A stretch of DNA of 64,000 nt from Haliscomenobacter hydrossis DSM 1100 (GTDB taxonomy: Bacteria > Bacteroidota > Bacteroidia > Chitinophagales > Saprospiraceae). Where the stretch lies: the NCBI RefSeq assembly GCF_000212735.1, contig NC_015510.1, positions 744,001 through 808,000 of the forward strand, in the 5' to 3' direction. Below the pieces are notes generated by a model that was not told the origin of the DNA, ran no database searches, and worked only from the letters and a program-made list of their open reading frames with translations. Positions within the stretch are counted from its first letter, which is position 1; each line of letters begins with the position of its first letter. The position numbers and the translations under genes were made by a program. This document shows positions 32,120 through 41,648 of this stretch, in pieces.

Positions 32120-33274
32120 TTACAAGCCATAGCGCCGCACCAACCAAATTGTCGGTATGGCAATGGCTCTGGTCAACGCCCAGGGCAGGCGGCGAAAAAA
32201 AGAAAGGTGTCGGTCGTAGACCATGTTGTATTCCAAAAAAGCCTGCGCCCCACGCAAACGTTTGAAATGTGCAGCGCCTGAACTCATGTTGAGCAATAAG
32301 CCCTGTTTTTCGGCCTCCAACATGGTTTCCATGGTGAGTAAGCGGTACAAACCTTCTTTTTGCGGATAACTGCGGTCATAACCAATCAAGGGATTGATCA
32401 TGACTCCATCTAAAATAAAATACCCCGTGAAGGCTACAATTTTTTCTTCATGCCAAAGAGCTTTGATGTGGATGATTCCTTCACTTAGCAGATTTTTGAG
32501 AAAACCCAGCGTGTATTGAGGATTGAGCCGTGCATATTTTTCCAGATACAATTGATTGTACAAATCCAAGATACGCTCCAATTCTACATCGCTGGGGCTA
32601 TCGAGCAGGGTCCAGTTGAGGTGCTTTTGTTTGCTGGCCAAACGAGAGTCAATGTCTAAAGCCCGCTTCAAGCGATGCGCTCCTTCATGAGCGCGCAATA
32701 GATACACCTGACGACTAAAAACGGCTTTGTAACCCTGAGACTTGAGGTGTTGAAACCACTCCGGGTATACCTCTGGGCAAATGGAGCGAAAAACCAGTGC
32801 CCGATTGGGAAATTGTTGCAATAAAAATTGCTGCAATGCCGCCAGATCATAGTCTATTTTTTGGGGGTATAAATTGGTCGAAAAAAGTAGGTTGTCGATC
32901 AACACCACCTGATCGAATTTGGCCTTGCGGCAGATTTCCCCCAGGACATTGAATACACCATTGGCCAAACGATTGAGCCAAAGCAGCTTACCCAGCTCAA
33001 GAGCAGTTTCATATCGGCCATAATCAACGTACTGTCCATAGGGTGAAGCTACATAAGATTCATCCGGATAGGCCGCTGCAATATGTGGAAGGATGAGGCC
33101 AAGTACACGCGATCCGATATCCAACAATTGAGTATCAACGTGTACATTGTGAATCAAAATAGTGGACTCCTGCCGCATCAAAGGCAAATAAAGTGCCTTT
33201 AACAATGGATGGTTTGCTGCATTGTCCAGAGAAAAAGTAGCCAGGTTTTGGTTATCGATCAGTCTAAAACCCAT
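32120..33274 (-). CDS. GNAT-fold acyltransferase-like protein (BioF2/FemAB type)
   Basis: A 384-residue protein without a sharp diagnostic motif. The C-terminal half (ILDLYNQLYLEKYARLNPQYT ... IKALWHEEKIVAFTGYFILDG ... PLIGYDRSYPQKEGLYRLL) has the look of GNAT-like acetyltransferases that act on cell-wall or polysaccharide precursors. The end is basic and hydrophobic, so it may touch the membrane. It begins one base after the end of the LOG-family gene, so they form an operon. Function uncertain. Confidence 0.6.
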   Translation of the reverse strand: MGFRLIDNQNLATFSLDNAANHPLLKALYLPLMRQESTILIHNVHVDTQLLDIGSRVLGLILPHIAAAYPDESYVASPYGQYVDYGRYETALELGKLLWLNRLANGVFNVLGEICRKAKFDQVVLIDNLLFSTNLYPQKIDYDLAALQQFLLQQFPNRALVFRSICPEVYPEWFQHLKSQGYKAVFSRQVYLLRAHEGAHRLKRALDIDSRLASKQKHLNWTLLDSPSDVELERILDLYNQLYLEKYARLNPQYTLGFLKNLLSEGIIHIKALWHEEKIVAFTGYFILDGVMINPLIGYDRSYPQKEGLYRLLTMETMLEAEKQGLLLNMSSGAAHFKRLRGAQAFLEYNMVYDRHLSFFRRLPWALTRAIAIPTIWLVRRYGL

Positions 33275-33275
33275 T

Positions 33276-33998
33276 TCATTTCTTTATGGGACGTTCACCC
33301 AGCCATTTTACGGCCTTTCTTTCTGGTTTCAATTTGAATTTCAAAATGGCATTGTCACGGATATATGCTGCTGCCTCATGAATGTCGTCGGTAACCAAAA
33401 AAAGCTGGAGGTCTTCTGGGCTGATCGCCCCATAATCTTTCATCACCTGGATGTGGTCAATGATTTCTTTGTGATAGGTCTTATCAAAAATGACTATCGG
33501 GAAATTGTAGATTTTTTGGGTTTGAATCAAGGTGATGGTTTCAAAAAACTCATCTAGTGTTCCAAAACCGCCGGGCATGATCACAAAAGCGTAGGAATAT
33601 TTGATGAGCAGGGTTTTGCGTACAAAAAAGTAGCGGATGGTTACCCATTTGTCCAGGTAAGGGTTGTGGAACTGTTCCATGGGTAGCCGAATGTTGCATC
33701 CTACACTTCGTCCACCAACATCCTTGGCGCCTCGGTTGGCGGCCTCCATAATACCGGGACCACCGCCCGTCATGATCGTGAAACCCAACTTGGCCAATTC
33801 ACCTGCCAATTCTCGTGTTTTCTGGTAGTCTTTGGTTCCCTCTCCAAAGCGCGCCGAACCAAATACAGTGATACATGGCCCCACAAAGTGCAGGGCTCGA
33901 AATCCTTTAATGAATTCAAAAAAGACTTTTATGGCAAATTTAAATTCTTGCCAACGGGAACGGGGACCTTCAAGGAATTGGATTTCAGAATTAGACAT
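33276..33998 (-). CDS. LOG family protein (TIGR00730; nucleotide phosphoribohydrolase-like)
   Basis: A 240-residue Rossmann-fold protein. The family signature is complete: MTGGGPGIMEAANRGA and MPGGFGTLDEFFE (P-G-G-x-G-T-x-x-E). Relatives release bases from nucleoside monophosphates, including cytokinin activation in plants, and some cleave purine nucleotides in bacteria. The ATG at 33998 is chosen because the extension to 34034 is not conserved-looking. It is immediately upstream of the acyltransferase-like gene. Confidence 0.9.
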   Translation of the reverse strand: MSNSEIQFLEGPRSRWQEFKFAIKVFFEFIKGFRALHFVGPCITVFGSARFGEGTKDYQKTRELAGELAKLGFTIMTGGGPGIMEAANRGAKDVGGRSVGCNIRLPMEQFHNPYLDKWVTIRYFFVRKTLLIKYSYAFVIMPGGFGTLDEFFETITLIQTQKIYNFPIVIFDKTYHKEIIDHIQVMKDYGAISPEDLQLFLVTDDIHEAAAYIRDNAILKFKLKPERKAVKWLGERPIKK

Positions 33999-34134
33999 GT
34001 GTAGCTCTATTTTAGTTTGGTCAATGATAAGCAATAAATCAAAGAATAAAAAAGAGGGCTACAAGGTTTTGTCCTTACAGCCCAACCAACATGTGTAACA
34101 GTGATAGTATAACGAACTTTACAAAGCACTCACC

Positions 34135-35022
34135 TTAGTTTCCGTCCGCACCTCCAGAGGAATTTGCAGCCGCACGCGGCACTGTTGAAGTGCCAATGCC
34201 ACTCCGTAAAGAAGAATTCACTCCTGGCGTCGTGGGAATATTGGCATCCATCATCATTGGCATTTGTTTGCCATCGGTAATGATTACCTTGGCATTGGGT
34301 GATTTGGCCAACTCCAAAAATGCTTCGATTGCCTTGAATTGTAGCACTTCCTGGGTAAGTCCCTGACTGATGATGTTTTGAGCATCGCGTACCCCTTGAG
34401 CCTGAATGCGCCTGCGCTCGGCCTCGCGTTGTTCTTGCTGTAGTACAAACTCCATCCGCTGGGCACCTTGCTCGGCTTCCAACTTTTCTTCGATGGCTCT
34501 GGCTAAACTTTTTGGCAACTGAATACTCTTAAGCAGCACCGCTTCGACCTCAATACCCTTGTCATCCAAGGTTTTATCCATCAAAATTCGGATCTGTTCT
34601 TCGATCTGGGCACGTTCCCCCGTATGCATATCTTTGGCAAAAAATCGAGAGCTAACGTCAGCCACCGCCGATCGGAATACGGGTAGAATGAGATTTCGCT
34701 CATAATCAGGACCAATTTGGCGCAAAACTTCCGCCGCTTTGCTTCCTTGTACATTGTAAAGAATGGACACTTCGGACTGAATGGTTAGTCCTTCCTTGGA
34801 GGGAATGTTTAACGATACTTCCAGGTTTACCGTTTGCGTAGGCACCTTTATTACGGTTGTAATAAACGGGTTAAAAAAACGAACTCCATCCTTGATCTGG
34901 CGATCACTGTATTTGCCTAAGGTTCGGCGTACGCCAACTTCTCCTTGACGTACAACGGTACAACTGGTAGTCAAAGCCAAGACTCCCAATACCAACAAGA
35001 TTTGATTGATGTGATTTTTCAT
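34135..35022 (-). CDS. SPFH/prohibitin-like lipoprotein
   Basis: A 295-residue Band 7 family protein. A lipoprotein signal (lipobox T-T-S-C21) is followed by the SPFH domain (VVRQGEVGVRRTLGKYSD ... DGVRFFNPFITTVIKVPTQ ... EVEAVLLKSIQLPKSLARAI) and a long charged coiled coil (residues about 185-225, EAEQGAQRMEFVLQQEQREA). Such proteins form large rings on membranes and affect proteases or lipid domains. The tail is low-complexity, rich in Pro, Ser and Gly. It is a lone gene. Confidence 0.9.
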   Translation of the reverse strand: MKNHINQILLVLGVLALTTSCTVVRQGEVGVRRTLGKYSDRQIKDGVRFFNPFITTVIKVPTQTVNLEVSLNIPSKEGLTIQSEVSILYNVQGSKAAEVLRQIGPDYERNLILPVFRSAVADVSSRFFAKDMHTGERAQIEEQIRILMDKTLDDKGIEVEAVLLKSIQLPKSLARAIEEKLEAEQGAQRMEFVLQQEQREAERRRIQAQGVRDAQNIISQGLTQEVLQFKAIEAFLELAKSPNAKVIITDGKQMPMMMDANIPTTPGVNSSLRSGIGTSTVPRAAANSSGGADGN

Positions 35023-35172
35023 CTCGGAGCGTTTTGATAGTAAAGCTATTTTTTTAAAATTGTTCTACTATTAAACTTCCGGATATTTACTTTGTTCTGA
35101 GAATTTGCATCAAAAACCGATTCTTAACAAATTTTAACAGCTAAGCAAGATGTTTACATAGATAATCTTCGG

Positions 35173-36144
35173 TCAATAGGCCCTGTCAAGTAAGTTATGA
35201 GCGAGGCTTTCCAGTGCAACCCGATTTGAAGCCGGAATACTCAAGGCACCTAAATGTTCAAAAGCCTGATCTTGAAACTCCTGCTTGGCTCTCTGGGTCA
35301 AGGCTCTAATGTTATAGTGATTGAGGATGTTTTTTACTTGATCAATTTTTGCTTCCACATTAGTCGTTGGGGTATTCATCAACTCAAACAATGCGTCCCG
35401 ATCTGGTCCATCTGCGAGTTCCAGGGCTTTAAGAATCAGGTACGTTTTTTTGTTTTGGACAATATCTCCCCCGATTTGTTTGCCCACTTCGGCGGCATCT
35501 CCAAAGGTATCCAGGATATCGTCTTGCAACTGGAAAGCGATGCCCACATTGCGGCCAAATTCGTACAAATGCTGCACATCATCCATACTGGCGCCCGCTG
35601 CCAAGCCCGCCATTTCCAGTGCTCCGGCAATGAGCACTGAGGTTTTTAGCTCGATCATGCGCAAGTATTCGGGAATACTTACATCGCTGCGTGTTTCAAA
35701 ATCGATGTCCAGTTGTTGACCTTCACATACCTCTCTGGCCACTCGATTGAACACTTTTACAATCTCCGCAATCCGGTTGGGTGCATCCAGACGCAACAGG
35801 TAATCGTAGGCATAGATAAGCATTACATCTCCGGAAAGGATGGCCGCATTGAGGTTCCACTTCGTATGTACCGTTGCCTGCCCTCGGCGCAGTGGAGCGG
35901 CATCCATCACATCATCGTGAACCAAAGAGAAATTGTGAAATATTTCAATGGCATAGGCCAAAGGTAAAGCCGGTCGGTAGTCAGCCTTGAACAATTCGTA
36001 ACCCATCAAAGCCAGAATAGGCCGCAGGCGTTTGCCCCCCAGTTCCATGATGTAATTTACCGGAGCGTATAGTGCAGTAGGTTGCCCATCAAAGGAGTTT
36101 TGTTGGCGGTAGTCTTCAAAAGTTTGAAAGTAAGCATCGATCAT
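35173..36144 (-). CDS. Polyprenyl diphosphate synthase (FPP/GGPP synthase type)
   Basis: A 323-residue trans-isoprenyl diphosphate synthase that adds IPP units to an allylic diphosphate. The first Asp-rich motif is DDVMD (residues 77-81), and the second is DDILDTFGD in FQLQDDILD. GGKRLRPIL is the IPP-binding region. Chain length cannot be fixed with certainty, but the short spacing in the first motif fits C15-C20 products. It sits alone between the SPFH gene and the divergent reductase. Confidence 0.9.
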   Translation of the reverse strand: MIDAYFQTFEDYRQQNSFDGQPTALYAPVNYIMELGGKRLRPILALMGYELFKADYRPALPLAYAIEIFHNFSLVHDDVMDAAPLRRGQATVHTKWNLNAAILSGDVMLIYAYDYLLRLDAPNRIAEIVKVFNRVAREVCEGQQLDIDFETRSDVSIPEYLRMIELKTSVLIAGALEMAGLAAGASMDDVQHLYEFGRNVGIAFQLQDDILDTFGDAAEVGKQIGGDIVQNKKTYLILKALELADGPDRDALFELMNTPTTNVEAKIDQVKNILNHYNIRALTQRAKQEFQDQAFEHLGALSIPASNRVALESLAHNLLDRAY

Positions 36145-36258
36145 TGGAAAAAACTGGTTAAAGGGTTCGGGGGTTCGTAGTTCGGGGCTAATATACAGTT
36201 CATCAAAACAGGAATGCCATTATCTTTGTTCTTGAAATGCAAAACGAAGTCCATAAAG

Positions 36259-37239
36259 ATGCAAAATATTGTTGACCTGATCATCATTGGCGGTGGACCA
36301 ACGGGAATAAATTGCGGAATTGCCGCAAGCGAAGCTGGTTTGAGTCACCTGATTTTGGAAAAAGGGGTGCTGGTCAATTCCCTCTATAATTTTCCGGTAA
36401 ACATGACTTTTTTCTCCACCTCAAAGTTGCTGGAGATCGGAAATACTCCCTTCATATCGCATGGCGACAAACCTACCCGCCGCGAGGCCCTGGAATATTA
36501 CCGTCGGCTGATCGAAAAGTACAAACTCAACTTGCACTTGTTTGAAGAGGTGTTATCCATGCAACAAAATGCCGATCAAGTTTACCACATTTATACCAGC
36601 AAGGGGGATTATTATGCCCACAGTGTAGTCGTAGCGACTGGTTTTTACGATACACCCCGTCTGCTCAATGTTCCTGGAGAAGATTTGCCCAAGGTGAAGC
36701 ATTACTTCGACGATCCTCATCCTTATGTAGGTCAAAAAGTATTGGTCATTGGTGCCCGCAACTCTGCTTGTGATGTAGCACTGGAAACCTATTACAAGGG
36801 TGCGGAAGTAACGATGGCTGTACGTGGAGAAGCCTTGCACGATAAAGTCAAATACTGGATCTTACCCAATATCGAAAACCGCATCAAAGACGGTTCCATC
36901 AAGGCCTACTTCAACACCCATGTCCTGGAGATTCGCCCCCAAGAGGTGGTACTGGAAGGGCCCAATGGGGTTTTTACCCTCGAAAATGACTTTGTATTGG
37001 CGATGACAGGCTATCAACCCAATTACGCTTTTCTCCGCAAATTGGGCATCGAAATCGAACCTGAAGGCGATTGCCTCCCCGTTCACGACGCCGAAACGCT
37101 GGAAACCAACCTGCCCAATGTGTACCTGGCCGGGGTCGTTTGCGCCGGAGCCAGAATCAATAAGTTGTTCATTGAAAATACGCGGGATCATGGGGAAATG
37201 ATTGCGCAGCGGGTGAAGGAGAAATTGGTGGAGGTTTGA
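36259..37239 (+). CDS. ypdA: YpdA-type FAD/NADPH thiol reductase (putative bacillithiol disulphide reductase)
   Basis: A 326-residue pyridine nucleotide-disulphide oxidoreductase without the usual active-site Cys pair. The FAD motif LIIIGGGPTGINCGIAA is at residue 7 and the NADPH motif VLVIGARNSACDVALE near residue 155; YQPNYAFLRKLGIEI and VYLAGVVCAGARINKLFIEN are typical of the YpdA family. YpdA reduces bacillithiol disulphide, which suggests this organism uses bacillithiol. The ATG at 36259 is preferred over 36214. Confidence 0.88.
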   Translation: MQNIVDLIIIGGGPTGINCGIAASEAGLSHLILEKGVLVNSLYNFPVNMTFFSTSKLLEIGNTPFISHGDKPTRREALEYYRRLIEKYKLNLHLFEEVLSMQQNADQVYHIYTSKGDYYAHSVVVATGFYDTPRLLNVPGEDLPKVKHYFDDPHPYVGQKVLVIGARNSACDVALETYYKGAEVTMAVRGEALHDKVKYWILPNIENRIKDGSIKAYFNTHVLEIRPQEVVLEGPNGVFTLENDFVLAMTGYQPNYAFLRKLGIEIEPEGDCLPVHDAETLETNLPNVYLAGVVCAGARINKLFIENTRDHGEMIAQRVKEKLVEV

Positions 37240-37252
37240 GCATTCCCAATTC

Positions 37253-37663
37253 TTACGGATACAATCCCAAGCTTTTCAAGGCTTTACGTAAATTAACAAC
37301 GCCTTGTCGATTCAATTTAAGTTTTACGATAGTAGCTCGCCCAATTGGAGTTATACCAATGAGTTCAGTCGTATCTTCATTCCATAAAAAATGCTCTTCC
37401 CAGTGATGCTGTCGAGGGTTGAATAAAGTAAAATTTTGGCCAGTAATAGGATCAGTTGTTGAAGTATCAACGTATTTAAAGTTATTACAAGCTTGGCAAG
37501 CATAACAGAGATTGTCCAAATCATCTCCACCAAGTTTGGAAGAAGGGATGATGTGATCAACCGAAAATTGACTGGGAGAAAATTGCTCTTGAGACCGACA
37601 ATATTCACAGCAATAATTGGCACGCAGGGCAACCAAGCCTTTAGTTTTCTTCGTCAGTCCCAT
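37253..37663 (-). CDS. HNH endonuclease
   Basis: A 136-residue HNH protein. The core is Y-C-C-E-Y-C-R near residue 18, F-S-V-D-H-I-I-P with the catalytic His, D-N-L-C-Y-A-C-Q-A-C-N-N, and a conserved FNPRQHHWEEHF segment found in small cyanobacterial and Bacteroidota HNH proteins. Its start lies 23 bases inside the end of the upstream gene, so the two are co-translated. The layout resembles toxin-antitoxin or nuclease/control pairs. It differs from the Septu-like HNH at 5288. Confidence 0.85.
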   Translation of the reverse strand: MGLTKKTKGLVALRANYCCEYCRSQEQFSPSQFSVDHIIPSSKLGGDDLDNLCYACQACNNFKYVDTSTTDPITGQNFTLFNPRQHHWEEHFLWNEDTTELIGITPIGRATIVKLKLNRQGVVNLRKALKSLGLYP

Positions 37664-38054
37664 ATGCTACCGGGGAAATTCCCAACTCGTTCATCAATAA
37701 TAGTAGTGGTTTGTTCTGTAGTGTGGCCAGTTCTACCAAGGCTTCCATACGTTGGGCATGTGCCAATTCAATGGTTTCGGTGAGCTCGATTAATTCGGCA
37801 AGCTCTTGATCGGATAAAGTTCTGGCATCTCTTTTTTGCAATAAGGCATGAAACTTCACCCAAGTTTCGGGGCCAAACCCTTGGTTAATTTTTTGCAAAA
37901 GCCTAATTTCTTTAGATTGGAAATCAGCTTTTTCTGTTAGAATATTTTTTTCCAACACGTTTACTATATAATCGTCGACCCTGACACCTGCTGCGGATGC
38001 TGTTGCTCGCAATTTTTCTTCCAGTTCACTAGATATGTCTATTAAGATGGACAT
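37641..38054 (-). CDS. Small protein with ribbon-helix-helix-like N-terminus, partner of HNH gene
   Basis: A 137-residue protein. The N-terminal MSILIDISSELEEKLRATA and the following helix (GVRVDDYIVNVLEKNI) look like a ribbon-helix-helix DNA-binding fold. The rest is helical (LSDQELAELIELTETIELAH, LLLLMNELGISP). It overlaps the HNH gene by 23 bases and is transcribed first, the usual order for antitoxins. Function is inferred from layout only. Confidence 0.7.
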   Translation of the reverse strand: MSILIDISSELEEKLRATASAAGVRVDDYIVNVLEKNILTEKADFQSKEIRLLQKINQGFGPETWVKFHALLQKRDARTLSDQELAELIELTETIELAHAQRMEALVELATLQNKPLLLLMNELGISPVAYGTDEEN

Positions 38055-38391
38055 TGGAATCGTTTAATGATCATTGATGCAGGTAAATTTAAGGCTTTTT
38101 AGTCGTAACATGCAATAGTTTGATTGCAAAGTACTAACCATACTTATCTGTGTTTATTGAATGATGGGCACTTTTTCCAAAAAACGAAATCCCGCTTGCG
38201 CAACCTCTCCCCTCCTACCCTTGTCTAATCCCCACAAATAGGGGTTTAGTAAGCATTTTTAGGGGGTGGTCACCCGATCGCAGAAGGATCATCCCCGTTT
38301 TGCCCCTAACCATAAGTCCAAAGTCTCCATTTGTAAGTTTTGTTTTTCCATCGCCATTCATTTTTGTAGGTTTGTACATGGAACAAACCTT
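38055..38391. other. 337-bp gap upstream of the sensor kinase
   Basis: No gene or clear palindrome pair was recognised. TAGGTTTG at 38367-38374 matches the -7 box of Bacteroidota promoters and could start transcription of the kinase gene with a very short leader; no -33 box was found at the right spacing. Confidence 0.4.
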
Positions 38392-41300
38392 ATGATAGCA
38401 CTTGTAAGAAACACCACCTGGCTGATTTTTCTGTTACTGGGGCCGCTGCTGCTGATGGCCCAGAAGGATTTCCATTTTGAAAACTACACTACCCGCAATG
38501 GGCTTTCACACAACGAAATACGCACCATATTACGCGACAAGCAAGGTTTTTTGTGGTTGGGAACGGGCAATGGGCTGAATCGTTTTGATGGCCGCGAGTT
38601 TAAGGTATACCTCCCCAATGCCAAAGTCAAAAATGCTTTACAAGGCGCCTCCATCACCGGGTTGGGTGAAGATCCCCAAGGACGGATTTGGGTGACCAAC
38701 AACAAAGGAATTGACATTTACAACCCCTTGACCGATGATTTTTCCAAACTAGATCTGGTCAGTGAAGCTGCGCTTGATCACAGTTTCAGGGTGGGCTGTT
38801 TCATCACTTTTGATCACACTGGCCGAGCCATCATCACCTCTGGCCACCACAACATCCTGATCGTTGAACCCGATGGAAAGCAGCGCATCATCATTACACC
38901 AGAAATCCCCAAAGAAGAACGCCCGCTTGAATTCCGAAACCAAAAAGGCAACAAAGTATACATTACCATCCCAAAATCCAAGGGAGAGGTATGGCTCAGC
39001 AGTGATCACGGCCTGTTCAGCCTGCGGCTCAAAGACGACCATTTTACCCATTACCCGCTCAAGGGTTGTACCTGGAATTTTGGACCAGGCGCAATGTATT
39101 ACGAAAAAGCCAAAGAGCGGGTGTGGATGACGGCCTTTGGTAGTGGATTTTTTTACCTCGATGTACGCACGGGCAAATGGGGGCAATTGCGCAAAGAAAT
39201 TTACATCCAGGATTACATTTCAGCAGGTCAATCTATGGCTGCATTTGGTACAGACTATCTGTTTTTGAATACGCCGGGCTTGTATAACCTAAAGACAGGT
39301 TCATTTTTTTTCGCCAAACACATTCCCGACGATCCCTATTCTTTTCCCACCGGTACTGCGCTTTGTGCCTACACCGATCGGGAAGGTATTTTGTGGATCG
39401 GCACTACCGTCGGGCTGGTCAAACTCGATCCCCGTTTACAAGGTTTCAAACATGTTTTTTTGGAAGCCCACCCCGTATTTGATTATGACAATTCGGTCTT
39501 CGACATTTTTTTTGAGCCAAAAGATAAAAAAATTTACGCCTCCTCTTTTTACTGTGGGGGAGTATACGCCTATGACCCGATCAGCAAAAGTTCGGAAGAC
39601 ATCACCAGCAAACTACCCAGCCCCCTGAAAGGTACCTGCAAAATCCTGCGCGACAGCAAAGGTAAAACCTGGATTACGGCCAATGGAACACTGTATGAAG
39701 CCGATTTTGTCAATCGTCGCTTTACCCCGGCACGGAGTGCCCCTCCACCCAAAGGCGCGCGGCTTGACCCCGTAGTGCCCGATATGGAAGAAGACGCCGA
39801 TGGCAATATTTGGTTGGCCAAATGGGGCGTTGGCCCCTTGCTCTATGATCGCAAGGCCAACATGCTAAGCTATTTAGAAGGAGATCGTTATGCAGATGAA
39901 CCCAATCGGGCATATATGCTCTGTGCAGATCGTGCGCGTAAACACATCTGGATGTGTACTGCGGGCAATGGCATTTGGGTCTATGACATCAAAACCCGCA
40001 AAGCAACAAGTATCGTTGAACTAAAAGACAAGGATGGTTCGGTGGTAAGTGTACAGGATGCATCGGGAATCGAATGTGATTTTGAGGATAAAATCTGGGT
40101 ATCTACCCGTCTGGGACTAGTAGCCATAGACGCCAACAAAAAAGCACTGGTTTTGACCGAACTCAATGGTTTGGCCAATTCTCAAATTGAAGGTTTGGGC
40201 AAAGACCTCAAAGGACGCCTGTGGCTCGCCACCGCCAGTGGCATTTCCATGGTTGATCCTCGAACACTGGAAGTGCGCAATTTTGATGAGCGGCACGGAT
40301 TAAAGCTGGATGCAACGCTAGATGCATTTTCAGTTTTGCCTACTGGGGAAGTTTGCTCCGGCACCAAACGTGGCTTTATCATTTTTCATCCCGACTCAGT
40401 GCTGCAATATGGTTCAGCATTAAAACCCATCATCACCAATTTCAGGTTGGAAGGGAGAACCTGGAACGAAGCCGGACAAGTTGGCAATTGGCGTGAAAAT
40501 ATTGTGCTAAAACCCAGTCAAAATACTTTTAGCATTGAATACGCGGCTCCCAACTTTACTCTTTCTGAGGACACTCGCTTTAGTTATTACCTGGAAGGAC
40601 TGGATAAAACCTGGTCTGAGCCCCAGCAGAATAAGGAAGTGACTTTCACTAGTGTGCCACCTGGTACGTACAAATTTTGTCTAAAAGCACGAAACAAGGA
40701 CGGAATCTGGAGCAAACAAATTACCACTTTAGACATTGTCATCAAACCTCCATTTTGGCAAACGGCCTGGTTTATTGTACTCATTAACCTCATCATTGGA
40801 GGCCTCATTTACGGTGCCTATCGCTTGCGCACCTGGCAGATCCGCAAAGAAGAACGTATGAAAGCAGAATTCAACAAAAGATTGGCTGAGGTGGAAATGG
40901 CTGCCCTACGCTCTCAGATGAACCCCCACTTTTTATTCAATTGCCTCAATTCGATCAATCGTTTTATCCAACGCAATGAGCCCGATACTGCTTCAGCTTA
41001 CCTGACCAAATTCAGCCGCTTGATCCGTTTGGTACTCGATAACTCCCGTTCCAACCTGGTCACCTTGCGCGATGAACTCGAGGCCTTGCGGCTGTACCTG
41101 GAACTGGAAGCCATGCGATTTGTCAATCGTTTCACTTACCATATCAATATATCGCCTGATCTGGACATCACTTGTCTGGAAATCCCGCCCATGATCATCC
41201 AACCCTATGTCGAAAATGCCATCTGGCACGGATTGATGCACAAGGAACCAAAAAGTGGCGAGGAATGCCACCTGGAGGTAAGGGTTTTTCCAGAGGGGAA

Positions 41301-41532
41301 GACGCTGGTGGTAGAAGTGGAAGACAACGGCGTTGGTCGGAATATGGCCCGTGCTTTAAAAAGTAAATCCGCTACTGCCCAAAAATCGCACGGCATGGCC
41401 GTAACCGCAGAGCGCATTCAAATGATCAATCAAATTTATCAAACAGAAGCTTCTATCATTATTGAAGACTTATATACCCCTGAAGGCAAAGCAGCAGGCA
41501 CCAAAGTGCGATTAACGCTGCCATTGGAATAA
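38392..41532 (+). CDS. Two-component sensor: propeller domain, Y_Y_Y domain and LytS-type histidine kinase
   Basis: A 1046-residue membrane sensor. A signal peptide (IFLLLGPLLLMA-Q) leads to two-component regulator propeller repeats (LSHNEIRTILRDKQGFLWLG, DREGILWIGTTVGLVKLDP, DLKGRLWLATASGISMVDP), then a Y_Y_Y domain (about residues 710-780). One membrane segment follows (TAWFIVLINLIIGGLIYGAY), then a His kinase with NPHFLFNCLNSINRFI holding the phospho-His and a GHKL ATP site (VENAIWHGLMHK, DNGVGRNM). It pairs with the LytTR regulator 116 bases downstream. The ATG at 38392 gives the signal peptide; the frame upstream to 38266 does not. Confidence 0.92.
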   Translation: MIALVRNTTWLIFLLLGPLLLMAQKDFHFENYTTRNGLSHNEIRTILRDKQGFLWLGTGNGLNRFDGREFKVYLPNAKVKNALQGASITGLGEDPQGRIWVTNNKGIDIYNPLTDDFSKLDLVSEAALDHSFRVGCFITFDHTGRAIITSGHHNILIVEPDGKQRIIITPEIPKEERPLEFRNQKGNKVYITIPKSKGEVWLSSDHGLFSLRLKDDHFTHYPLKGCTWNFGPGAMYYEKAKERVWMTAFGSGFFYLDVRTGKWGQLRKEIYIQDYISAGQSMAAFGTDYLFLNTPGLYNLKTGSFFFAKHIPDDPYSFPTGTALCAYTDREGILWIGTTVGLVKLDPRLQGFKHVFLEAHPVFDYDNSVFDIFFEPKDKKIYASSFYCGGVYAYDPISKSSEDITSKLPSPLKGTCKILRDSKGKTWITANGTLYEADFVNRRFTPARSAPPPKGARLDPVVPDMEEDADGNIWLAKWGVGPLLYDRKANMLSYLEGDRYADEPNRAYMLCADRARKHIWMCTAGNGIWVYDIKTRKATSIVELKDKDGSVVSVQDASGIECDFEDKIWVSTRLGLVAIDANKKALVLTELNGLANSQIEGLGKDLKGRLWLATASGISMVDPRTLEVRNFDERHGLKLDATLDAFSVLPTGEVCSGTKRGFIIFHPDSVLQYGSALKPIITNFRLEGRTWNEAGQVGNWRENIVLKPSQNTFSIEYAAPNFTLSEDTRFSYYLEGLDKTWSEPQQNKEVTFTSVPPGTYKFCLKARNKDGIWSKQITTLDIVIKPPFWQTAWFIVLINLIIGGLIYGAYRLRTWQIRKEERMKAEFNKRLAEVEMAALRSQMNPHFLFNCLNSINRFIQRNEPDTASAYLTKFSRLIRLVLDNSRSNLVTLRDELEALRLYLELEAMRFVNRFTYHINISPDLDITCLEIPPMIIQPYVENAIWHGLMHKEPKSGEECHLEVRVFPEGKTLVVEVEDNGVGRNMARALKSKSATAQKSHGMAVTAERIQMINQIYQTEASIIIEDLYTPEGKAAGTKVRLTLPLE

Positions 41533-41538
41533 CTTAAA

Positions 41539-41622
41539 GTTGAGGAGCGGTCAGCTATCAGCTATCAGCAATCAGCCTCGGGTTGGTCATAGCTGATTGC
41601 TGATAGCTGACCGCTCCTCAAC
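41539..41622. repeat. Palindrome of the TCAGCTATCAG family between kinase and regulator
   Basis: GTTGAGGAGCGGTCAGCTAT from 41539 faces ATAGCTGACCGCTCCTCAAC ending at 41622. The left arm carries an extra copy of a 7-base unit (CTATCAG). A relative is at 53611-53676. Confidence 0.8.
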
Positions 41623-41648
41623 TCCTCAACCTTCTCAACTTTATCAAT

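Noticed and set aside
38266..38391. N-terminal extension of the sensor kinase
   Set aside because: A signal peptide begins at the ATG at 38392; the upstream residues would bury it.
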